From: Axinella damicornis
Lineage: Eukaryota; Porifera; Demospongiae; Axinellida; Axinellidae
Length of the DNA stretch: 64,000 bases
Reading direction: 5' to 3'
Assembly: GCA_963931865.1 (NCBI GenBank)
Contig: OZ007514.1
Coordinates: 1,932,027 to 1,996,026 of the forward strand
Positions within the stretch are counted from its first letter, which is position 1. Each line of letters begins with the position of its first letter. Shown here in pieces: positions 19,526 to 29,399 of this stretch. A model generated the notes under the pieces. That model searched no databases. It saw only the letters and a program-made list of their open reading frames with translations, and was not told where the DNA came from. Both the position numbers and the translations under genes were made by a program.

Positions 19526-22500
19526 ACCCCCCCCCCCCCCCCCCCCCCACCCCCCACCCCCCCCCCCCCCCCCACCCCCTAAAAGAAACCCTGCTAGCAT
19601 ATTTCTACGAGTAAGGGTGGCCGTCTTGACTAGCTGCAGGCCAGGAATAGAGTTGACAGCATTAGTTCAGTCTATTAGTTAATCATGTCAAATAATTGTT
19701 CAGACCCTAGTATGTACTTTGTGTTTGTGCAACGCATACTGTATGCAACGATACTTAGAGTGTCACGTCACCCCCCCCCCCCCCCCCCCCCCCCCATTAT
19801 TTCCTTCCAGTCTGATGGCGTCTTGCTGCTACAAGCTGCTGGAGAACCCAGCCGTCACCCGTGACAGAGCTGTCAGGGAGAAAGTCTTCCACCTCATGGG
19901 AATGGTCGTCAAGAAATACAACCAGGCCCTCAGTATGCTACGTACAGTACAGTATGCTGCGTATAGTATACATGTACATGTACCACACAGAACACTATAC
20001 TAACAGTACATTGCACAGCACACTACAGTATTGTACAGTACCCTCCAGTATACCACAGTACATTGCGCTGCACACTACAGTATACCACAGTACATTGCGC
20101 TGCATACTACAGTATACCACAGTATACTGCACGGCACACTACAGTAAACTATCCCCAACAGGTGTCAGTCTGAAGGTGATTCAGATGCTGCAACACTTTG
20201 AGCACCTGGTGACCCCACTGGCCCAGGCTGTCGAGGTCTTTGTCAACACGTTCGAGCAAAGAACGTCGTCTCAGAAATTGTCAGGAGCTGGGTAGCAGTG
20301 ACCCGGGATCTGTCTCTGGACACAAGTGGGACACGATGTTTTGCCGCCTTCCTGGTCGAGGTAACGCAGCTGGTCCCTGGAGCTGTCCTCCCCACCATCA
20401 GCGTCCTCCTGCCCCACCTCAGTGGAGAGGTGAGGCGGCATTGATTCTAAGGAATTCAACAGTACATTATATTAGACAATCTGTACAGCTAGCCGCCTAT
20501 GGGCAGTGTAAATACTACACGTGCTGTATGCCGTACACATATTATGTATTTCCACATACATGTACAGTCCTATACAATGAGGAATGGTGTCCTGGGAGTG
20601 ATCGGAGAGGTCGTCCGCCAGGTCCTGAACTCACCAGAGCTTGACGAACAAGCAAAGTGCACCCGAGACCAGCTGCTCGACAAACTAGAGGTGAGGATGT
20701 GTAATGGGACCTTGTTTAGCCTTGCGCCCAGACGTCCGTCCCAGACTTTGCCTGAAAGCTTCGGAGAAAAACTGGAAGGAAGGGGGGGTTCACTTGTGAA
20801 AAGGTATCAGGAAGTCTGTTCCCTTGCAGGAACACTTGCACGATGTGAATGCGTTTGTGAGGAGCAAGTCTCTCCAGATCTGGATGCAGCTCTGTGATGC
20901 AAAGGTAAGACCTCAGCCAGCGTGAATCCACACCTACATTATGTACTGCACTGTACCTGCCTCCAAGCTCCGGACCAGAGATGTGATTAGACCTTATTTA
21001 TGTTTCTTGTAATCTGACAGATACCCCATCGCATGAACCAATTTCAGATTACCAGAGATTACTAAAGATTCCTAGAAATTACTAGGAAAGTCATGTGACT
21101 TTGGGTTTGGGAGACTGATTAACTCTTTGACACATCAGACCAAATTCCAGATGGAGAGAGTTTGACTACAAGGCTAAGCAGCTGTAATGCCTCTCCCCCC
21201 TCCAGGCGATCCCCCTTCCTCGTCAGAAGGCACTGCTGGGACTGGTTGTGGGGAGACTGAAGGACAAGAGCAGCAACGTCAGGAAGCATGCGGTGCAGCT
21301 GCTCTCAGCGTTCCTCACAGGAAACCCCTTCGCTGGGAAGGTAGGATCAGGGAGGATTACAGTGTTCTGAAAACTTCAGTACCAAGCTTGCTCAGGCCCA
21401 ACCCACAATGTATTGCATTCCTCTAGTGGTTTATCACATCCTGGACCATCTCTCTCTCTCTCTCTCTCTCAGCTGGATGAGGATGACTTTCGTACAAAGC
21501 TGAAAGCCGAAGAAGCCAAACTGAAGTCTCTTCTCCCCTCTGACCGTGAGGAGGAGGGGGAGGGAGGTGAAACCACCGCAGCTGCCGACAGCAGTCAAGA
21601 GCGGGCGGGAGAAGTGGCTAAACAGATGGCTGTTGTACAATACCTGAGGGTGGGTACACTGTGCCTGTTGCATGCTGGGTTGCTGGTGGAAATGTGCACG
21701 GATGTACACAGTTGAAGGTCACATTTAGCATACTGGTCAGACTTAGATATTGGGCCATTGAACTGACAGTTGCCTTGTCCCCTGACCCTATCCTAGCCTA
21801 CTCTGCTTTCCTGCTTGACCTTTGAAATGAGCGGCTAACTTAGGGTTTACTTCATTTGGTTCAAAGTCTTCTGTGGAATATTTCCATTGTATCTGAGTGT
21901 TTGCTAACACATACATATGTACATGTACTGCCATGCAGTAAGTGTTGACCAATCATAGGGCTGCATGCAGCACCTAAACAGGAAGTGCAACCCCTTAAAT
22001 TGGTTGGCTGTCATCTCTGTCCCCAGGATGGGTTGAACTTCATCCAGATGATGACTGAGTGCATCCCAGTGGCAATGCAGCTGCTGGGGTCAAAGGTCAT
22101 CTCAGACGTACTTGAATCCCTGGAGTTCCTCTCTACTGCGTTTGAGTTCGAAGTACGAGGGTCACAGGAAGGGGTGCGCAAGGCGCTGGCACTGGTCTGG
22201 TCTCGGGAGCAGCAGGTGAAGGACGCCGTGGTGACCGCGTACGTCAGACTCTACCTCAATCGAGAGGTGAGGGGATATTACTCACAGTTTAACCCTTTGG
22301 CTACCCAAGGGATAAAGTGCCGACAAGTACTGAAACTGCCAGTTGGCAACGCTCCGCAAATATCTATGCATCTACTCCAGTTGTGAATCAGTGGGCATTA
22401 TTCTGATTTTTGTTTAGAACTTATCTCCCCCTCCGTGCACAACCCTAGCCTCATTCTCGGCCTCTATTCTTCAACAGGTGGACAACCCTCGCATGCGTAC

Positions 22501-25500
22501 GGCGTCCATTGTCTGGAGCCTCATCCAGCTGACGCAAGGGGCCAGCTGTGGGGACCTGGCCTCCCTGGAAGCCATGATGGCCCTGCTCGTGAAGGGAGGT
22601 CACATTCCCCCGGCCGTGGTCAGGATGCTGTGGGATACCTTCACTCTGAAGGTGCCGGGTAGCACCCCCAAGGACTCTCGGGCGGCTGTGCTGATTTTGT
22701 CCATGGTTGCGAGTGCTGACCAGGGAATCGTGAAGTCCAATGTCAGTATTCTGGTGTCCCGTGGACTGGATGGAACCAGGGAGGATGCAGGTGTGTGGTG
22801 TATGGTGTGTGTGGGGAGGGGGGGGGGGGGGGGGGGGGGGGGGTAGAGGTATGTTTCCATGGTTGCGAGTGCTGACCAGGGAATGGTGTAGTTCAATGTC
22901 AGTATTCTGATGTCTCGTAGACTGAGGATGCAGGTGTGTGGTGTGAGTGTGCATGTGAGGTATGTATGTGGGTGTTGGGAGGGATGGAGAGCTGTGTCGT
23001 GCAGAGGTCTTCTGTCAGTAGATGTAGCTGAACAGTGTATGGAGCTAGACATTCTCTCACCACACAGGAAGTTGTGGGTGGAGCAAACAGTTTGCTCCAC
23101 CCACAACTTCCTGCACAGTGAATGGCTAGTCATCTCCTGTGTTCCTCATACCTCACAGATCTGCTTCTTGCCAAGTTCACGTGCATGGTACTTCAGAAGC
23201 TTGCAAACTGCAAGACACAGAAAGGACAGGTGGCGGAGAAGCCCTTCCGACTTCCCCCCTCCCACCAGATGTTCCAACAAATGACGGCCATACTCACCAG
23301 AGAGATAACCAACTTGGGGACCTTCCTCTGGAGCCCATTTGCAGAACAGGCCATCGCAACCATTTATATGTTGTCGGAACAGCCGGATGAGGTCTGTGGG
23401 ACGCTCCTCAAGAGACTTACAGAAAAGGTTTTTGATTCCAACGTCCCCCACCCTCCCACCGATGGAGCTAGCGTGGATGCCAGTGAGGAGAGTGGTGTGC
23501 CTGCGTCCGGTAGTGTTGACACTCTTCCAGATGATTTTGACCCACAGACAACCTCCTCTCAAGGTTAGCTCTAGTCTCGTGCCCAGACCCTCTTTCTGCG
23601 TGTATGAGGGTCTGGGAATGAGACAAGGTTAGCTCATGCATGCACTGCCATGCAGGTACGCGCAACAATGAGAGGAGGTCGCCCTTAGATCCTTCTTCAC
23701 ACAGAAAGTGAGTAGTTCTAGCGGAATGCACCCCCCTTGTCTGTTACACAGCTGAAGCAGCCTCTTCTGACAGAGATGCACCCACACCCTATATATGATA
23801 TCCCTCCACCACCCATTTCCCGAACCCCTGCAACAACCCACTTTCTCTTCCACTGAAACTCTCACCTGCTCCCCCCCCCCCCACCCCAAACCCCTTTCCC
23901 CTCCCCCTGCTCCAACCCCCCACGCAATATCCTGGTTGATCCAGCCTCTATCTCCACCCACTACAGTCCCAGACCAGGAGGGCCAGCCTCCTCCTCCCTC
24001 CCGACAGCTGAACCCCATCCTCCTCTCCCGCTTGCTCTACTGTGCCGGCCACGTTGCTCAGTGGCAACTCATCCACCTGGAGGTGAGCATCTCCAAGGAG
24101 CTCAAGCGGAGGAGGAACCTGCAGGAGGAGGAGAGGGAGAGTGAGAGAGCGGGAGGGAAGGGAGAAGAAGACTCTGCTAGAGCCACCCCAGGTCCAACCC
24201 CTCGGTCAACATCAACTGCTTCCAAGACCACGCCGTGGTCAACTATGTCTAAATCACGCCTTGCTGGAAGGACCCCAAGAAAGGTGACACATGTGACACC
24301 TGTGATGGTTGCATGTACGAATGTCAATATGCAGAACTACATGTATGAGTGCATGCGTGCGTGCTACATATGTATGTATGCAAAAAATAGAGGTGCAGTT
24401 ATAGCAGACTAATATGCTAGGTTACGGTATCTTGGGCTAGGAATGAGATATGAGGCTGGGATTTGCACCATTGTGATCAGCATGAATAGAGCAATCCAGT
24501 GATGTCCAATTTGCTGTAGGTTGAATTTTGACCCAAAATCATGAAAAAGCATGGATTATAGCCTTTGGTCGACTGCGATTTTTGGCAAAAATGTGACTGA
24601 GATGAAAAATGATTTTAAGGACATCATTTGAAAGCTCTTTTCATGCTGACCACAATGGCACAACTCTCAGCTCCATACCTCATTCACACAGTCATACCTA
24701 GTACACTGTTCATTTCCTCATCTCCCACCTCTCTCAGGGCAACAGGTCTAACATGGACTCTCCGAATGGGATGGAGGATGAGATGGGGCTGATGGGGGCG
24801 GCCGCTGATGATGTCGAAGCGGAGCTGATGCGGAAGGTGTGTGAGACGGAGGTTGGGGGAGCGGCAGGGATGCTGGCCTGTTTTGAACCGCTTATTGTTA
24901 CCGTGGTGACCAACCCCTCCAAGTACCCCTGCCCGGCCCTGCAGGCGTCAGCTGCCCTCACACTCGCCAAGTTCATGCTCATCAGGTGTGTTTGCTGGGA
25001 GGGGAGGGGGGAAGGGAGGGGAGAGGAGGAGTGGGGGAGAGGAGAGGGGAGAGGAGGGGAGCGGGGGAGAGGAGGGGAGTGGGAGAGAGGAGGGGAGTGG
25101 AAGAGAGGAGGAGAGTGGAAGAGAGGAGGAGAGTGGGGGAGAGGAGGGGAGCGGAGGAGAGGAGGGGAGTGGGGGAGAGGAGGGGAGTGGAGGAGAGGAG
25201 GAGTGCGGAGGGAGAAGGAGAGGAGGGAGTGGGAGAGAGGAGGAGAGCGGGGGAGAGGAGGGGAGCAGGGGAGAGGAGGAGGCAATAACAAATTTTGTCT
25301 CTCGCACTGTACAGCTCTGCCATGTGTGACAAGTACCTCCGACTGTTGTTCACCATGCTGGAGAAATCTCCCGAGCCAACGATAAGAGCCAACACCATCA
25401 TTGCAGCTGGTGACCTCACCTTCCGCTACCCCAACCTCATTGAACCATGGACACCCTTCCTCTATGCACGGTGAGATTGAAGCAGTGTCATGCACTACAC

Positions 25501-26147
25501 ATACTGTCTCATGCACACAGTCCCTCACACACACAAACACTCACCCTCACACATACACACCCCTCACACACCCTCACCACCCTCACAGCCTTCGTGATGA
25601 CTCCCCCTTAGTGAGAAAGAACACACTGGTGGTGCTAACACACCTCGTTCTTAATGATATGATAAAGGTCAAAGGTCAAATCAGTGCAATGGCCCTTTGC
25701 CTGGAGGACTCTGACCAGAAGATTGCCGACCTTGCCAAACTCTTCTTCAATGAGCTCTCAAAGAAGGTACCTTTGATCGAGCACATAATTATATCTATTC
25801 TCTGTCAGAGATTTGTGTGTGCATGTAAGTATGTCAGGTATGTACACTGTTAGCCTCGTTCCCAGACGCTCGGTAATTACCGAGTGCCTGGGAACGAGGC
25901 TAGTACACTGTACGTGTACGTGATATGATTCTGTCGTCACACAGGGAAATGCCATCTACAATGTTCTCCCTGACATCATCAGCAACTTGTCGGACCCCCA
26001 GAAGTCGGTACCTCAGGAAACATTCAGAAGCATCTTGAAGTGAGTTATTCTACTGATGGATACAGATAGATAGATAGATAGATATTAGATAGGTAGATAG
26101 ATATAGGTAGATAGCTGGATAAATAGATGGATGGATGGATACATGTG

Positions 26148-26182
<35 letters not shown>

Positions 26183-29008
26183 GGATAGATAGATAGATAG
26201 ATAACTAGATGGATATGTAGATAGTAATGGAATTGGCCAGTATAATGTGAATCTGTCTACCTATATCAGTCAATTTATCTATCTACATGTATCTATCTAT
26301 CTGTGATTGATGATGACTGGTTTGTGTGCAGGTACCTGTTCTCGTTCATCCAGAAGGACCGACAGTGTGAGAGTCTGGTAGAGAAGTTGTGCCATCGATT
26401 CAGAGCCACCAGGTACAATGTACACCCCTAGCCTCATTCCCAGGTCACACGGGGGAAGGAACACTTGCCTTCGCCCATGTGACCTGGGGCCTCATTCCTA
26501 GGTCACACGTGGGAAGGAACACTTGCCTTCCACCATGTGACCTGGGGCCTCATTCCCAGGTCACACGGGGGAAGGAACACTTGCCTTCCACCATGTGACC
26601 TGGGGCCTCATTCCCAGGTCACACGGGGGAAGGAACACTTGCCTTCCACCATGTGACCTGGGGCCTCGTTCCCAGGTCACACGGGAGAAGGAACACTTGC
26701 CTTCCACCATGTGACCTGGGGCCTCGTTCCCAGGTCACATGGGGGAAGGAACACTTGCCTTCCCCCATGTGACCTGGGGCCTCATTCCCAGGTCACACGG
26801 GGGAAGGAACACTTGCCTTCCACCATGTGACCTGGGGCCTGGGAATACCCATATAACGCTTCCACTCATAAGGCCTGACCAAATTGATTCTTGTTGCTCA
26901 AATCTTTTCAGCAATAATAATATCACTAAGCCCTCTTCAGCTTTCAGAGAGAATTTTGGGGAGACCCAACAAGGTGGCCTTAAAAAATAAAGAGAGTTGG
27001 CAGCTGAGGTGGCTGCCATATGGAGGGACCCTGTTATAGAGGCTCCATTACACACTTGAGTATACAGAGAGATGTGTTGCATCAACCCTTCTGACATTCT
27101 CCCACCGCAGTGCATCTCTCTCTCCCTCACTAGGACAGAGCGGCAGTGGCGTGACCTGGCCCACTGCATCTCCCAGGTCAACTTCACCGAGCGATGCGTG
27201 CGGAAGTTGCAGGAGAACCTTGCCTGCTTCCAGGACAAGCTGGTGGATGCAGAGGTGTTCTCATCCTTCATCTCAATCGTCAACAAGGCCAAGAAGTCTG
27301 CCAAGCCAGAGGTCAAGGTACATACTGGTGTGTATATTCAATGTGTCCATGGTGGCCTTGAACCTGTGCTAGGAGATACATGTAGCAAAGACGTGAGACC
27401 ACGTGACTGAGTGGGTCTGCTAATGTTGGAATCTCTGTGGAACTAGTAGGGATTACTGTACGCTGTTTCACATCGTTCCATTCTTTGGCTCCGGTCACTA
27501 ATTCGAACCGTGTCCAGGAACGATCGAAATCTTCAGTACTGATCTCCGGTAAATGGATATCCAACTGTGCCATTGCTGATCCACCAATGTTAGATAGATA
27601 TGCTCCCGATCACCACGGAAACAGTCCAGAATGGCACAGCAATACAACTCAATCAGAGAACACATGGCATACTCACGTGATTATTACACAACAACATTGT
27701 CATACAATGCATACATGTAACAAAATGGCGTGTGCATGGGGTATCCTGTGCATTCGCTCTAGTCGAAACTTGTGTCTGCAAGAAGCTCTCATGGTCGGTT
27801 GTATCTCTCCAGTTTTTGTAGTTGTGGATGTCACTTGTCACTGTTTTCTACAGGCTATGGTGGAGGAATTTGAGAAGAAGCTACGGGAAGCTCACACGAA
27901 GGGACTTGAAGAGGCTGCTGAAGAGACCAACTCACAGGCACAGAGCCAGGTGGGTGCCTCGCAGACAGGGGAAGATGATGGCAACACTCAACCAAGCCAA
28001 GCTAGAGGCGGTGGTGATGGAAGTGGTGGTGTGGAAAGATCTCAAGTTGAGGGCAGCAATGCCAGTTCCAAACAAGCTGAAGAGTTATCAACAGACATGG
28101 AAGGAAGGACGGAGAGAGAGCCAGAGATGTCGGAGGATAAGGAGAACAACGCAGAGGAAGGTGCTGTCCATCCTCCCGTCACACCTCCAACAAGTGAGCG
28201 GTAACAGTTACACTGTAGGTGCCCTCAAGTCTGTTGAGTATGTGTGGCAGCGAGGACAACATTTTGATCATGTGGATATGAAACTGGTACTCCACATTAG
28301 CCTTTCTGTCCTCTTTCTTGCAATCTAATAGAGAGATACAGAATGGGGATAGTCTATTGGGCTGGCAGTGTTGAATAGATGTGAGTGGTAGTGCTGGGTC
28401 AGAGATCAAAGCGTAGTTGTGATTTGAACACATTCTTTAGACCACATCAAAGGAAAGTGGAGTGGTGCTGCTCTACCAAATCTCGCTATTTTGGGTTTGC
28501 TCACTACCTTGGGTTTGCTTCCATAAGGTAGAATGCATGCAGCCTCATTCCCAGACCTCCGTCCACTGTTTCGTCGCTCGCAGTATGGGAAAATGGGTTG
28601 CGTAAGAATACATGTGCCTGTGACAAAGTATTGCTGTAAATGAAGTGGCAGATCTGGTATACATGTAATTGCATTGTCACAGTGTTTCCTCATTGGTTGA
28701 CTGCAGGGACGAAGAGAAAGAAGCCAAAGGCTGGTGCAAAGAGTACAACGAAAAAGAAGTCCTCTCGGAAGCGTCTGGTGGAGACCAACAAAGACCCATG
28801 GTCGGAAGATCCCTGGAAGAGTGGGGATGATTTTGAAACTGATGCTCTTTCATCTGCAAGAAAGGCACTCACCCAGTCTGTCAGGAAATCTACTAGAAAG
28901 AAGATTCTGTATTCGAGCGAGGAGGAGGATGAAGGAGACCTTCATTCAGCTGTAAAACTGTCTGTGAGGAAGGGGACGCGATTGTTACTTAGTGATGAGG
29001 ATGACTGA
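15885..29008 (+). CDS. NCAPD2: Condensin complex subunit 1 (NCAPD2/CND1), 24 exons, ~1458 aa
   Basis: Non-SMC HEAT-repeat subunit of condensin I, acting in mitotic chromosome compaction. Exons: 15885-16008, 16398-16470, 16541-16599, 17009-17097, 17513-17602, 18342-18523, 19811-19932, 20162-20429, 20568-20690, 20830-20904, 21206-21340, 21473-21649, 22027-22266, 22478-22790, 23159-23563, 23967-24283, 24738-24985, 25315-25470, 25589-25766, 25945-26039, 26332-26412, 27134-27317, 27854-28193, 28707-29008. Diagnostic segments include VIQMLQHFEHL (exon 8), LLFTMLEKSPEP (exon 18), VKGQISAMALCLEDS (exon 19), GNAIYNVLPDIIS (exon 20) and a basic/acidic tail ending LLLSDEDD. Length is close to the human protein (about 1400). 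Two oddities: intron 2 starts with GC, and exon 8 needs one extra base near 20257-20261 to keep frame; all other phases agree. Introns are packed with repeats and small transposons. Confidence 0.95.
17264..17370. mobile_element. Foldback element in NCAPD2 intron 4
   Basis: Arms of 29 bp, starting GTGGTTGTACCATTGACC (17264-17292) and inverted at 17342-17370 with one mismatch, enclose about 50 bp. It is MITE-like; no clear target duplication was identified. Confidence 0.6.
17672..17765. repeat. Imperfect inverted repeat in NCAPD2 intron 5
   Basis: tacatgcaggagtgcatgag on the left pairs with ctcatgcactcctggtacatg on the right, with ccgaagga/tccttcgg as an inner pair. A likely foldback element; the ORF across it is not coding. 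Confidence 0.6.
18496..19255. repeat. ~75-bp minisatellite built from the end of NCAPD2 exon 6 and its donor
   Basis: About ten tandem units each contain ggtggaggacc(t/g)tagcaagtgagg, the last bases of exon 6 plus the GTGAGG donor, followed by GA/GT-rich filler. The first donor at 18524 keeps the protein frame; the rest are intronic decoys. Pro/Ser-rich ORFs on the minus strand are artefacts. Confidence 0.9.
19440..19576. repeat. Near-pure poly-C tract, ~135 bp
   Basis: Almost uninterrupted C with a few A in NCAPD2 intron 6, with a second run (about 28 C) at 19769-19796 just before exon 7. The complementary strand is poly-G. True length in the genome is uncertain because such tracts are hard to sequence. 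Confidence 0.9.
22857..22948 (+). pseudogene. Degenerate intronic copy of the end of NCAPD2 exon 14
   Basis: Repeats 22701-22800, from ccatggttgcgagtgctgac to gaggatgcag|gtgtgtgg. It carries a small deletion and an in-frame stop. The G run at 22815-22843 separates it from the original. Confidence 0.88.
23065..23113. repeat. Perfect 24-bp-arm hairpin in NCAPD2 intron 14
   Basis: Left arm starts CAGGAAGTTGTGGGTGG and the right arm is its exact inverse, with a single A between them. It ends 45 bp before exon 15. Likely a tiny foldback insertion; flanks (cacacag / cacagtg) could be a degraded target duplication. Confidence 0.8.
23572..23626. mobile_element. 55-bp TAGTC hairpin element inserted at the NCAPD2 exon 15 donor
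   Basis: Ends are TAGTCTCGTGCCCAGACCC and its inverse. The 9-bp duplication ggttagctc occupies 23563-23571 and 23627-23635. The left copy overlaps the exon 15 splice donor (caag|gttagc), so the target duplication also copied the donor. Confidence 0.85.
24425..24700. mobile_element. Foldback MITE (family F2) in NCAPD2 intron 16
   Basis: The left half (cttgggctaggaatgagata...ccattgtgatcagcatgaa) is roughly inverted in the right half (ttcatgctgaccacaatgg...). A diverged copy lies at 43415-43684. No ORF. Confidence 0.65.
24990..25288. repeat. Purine-rich ggagaggagg minisatellite in NCAPD2 intron 17
   Basis: About 300 bp of strand-asymmetric purine repeats starting immediately after the exon 17 donor. 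The Glu/Arg/Gly and Ser/Pro ORFs in it are artefacts. Confidence 0.92.
25851..25902. mobile_element. 52-bp TAGCC hairpin element with 9-bp target duplication
   Basis: Begins TAGCCTCGTTCCCAG and ends CTGGGAACGAGGCTA, with inner arms ctcggtaa/ttaccgag, so it is nearly one continuous palindrome. It is flanked by the exact 9-bp repeat gtacactgt (25842-25850 and 25903-25911). Confidence 0.9.
26065..26205. repeat. (GATA)n microsatellite in NCAPD2 intron 20
   Basis: Interrupted GATA tetranucleotide repeats, mixed with GGATA and TAGGTA variants. Confidence 0.9.
26428..26850. repeat. ~64-bp minisatellite of hairpin units in NCAPD2 intron 21
   Basis: About seven units of (a/g)gcctcattcccaggtcacac ... 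tgtgacctgggg. Each unit can fold on itself through cccaggtcaca/tgtgacctggg. The left edge starts TAGCCTCATTCCCAG, the terminus of the TAGCC hairpin family, so the array looks like a tandemly amplified element. Confidence 0.85.
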
Positions 29009-29399
29009 TCACCCGAGTTTTATTTTGCTTGTTCGTGTACATTTCGAGTAGCTCCACCTATTACATGTATCTGATGCAACAAAGAGTGTATAATTTATTG
29101 CTAGAGAGTGCAGCTCCACTCTGCCTGCAGGCTCATTGTAGTCAAAGGTGGCGGTAGACTCAACAGAAAGGAAAGCATGTGATTGGTTTTGAATACTAGA
29201 CTCGCATCTCATGTATCTCCACATGCAGGACTAACTCGTGGTTGGCCTGGAACTGGCTGCATAATTATACATGTAGCTGGAATGGGACCGGGAATATCCA
29301 AAGAACAATTTCGCATGATTAGAGCGCTAACTCGCTGCAATATGCGGTACGAGGGAGGGGCTGAAGAAGCATGAACTAGCAAACGTATCGTTTTGCTAC
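29009..29399. other. Spacer between NCAPD2 and the Ig-Death-GTPase gene
   Basis: The first ~60 bp (29009-29070) are shared with the 3' flank of the partial NCAPD2 copy at 36473-36535. No ORF or clear promoter motif. Confidence 0.5.

Noticed and set aside
24734..25540. 268-aa minus-strand Ser/Pro/Leu ORF and plus-strand Glu/Gly/Arg ORFs
   Set aside because: Produced by the purine-rich minisatellite in intron 17; the real coding parts are NCAPD2 exons 17 and 18 on the plus strand.
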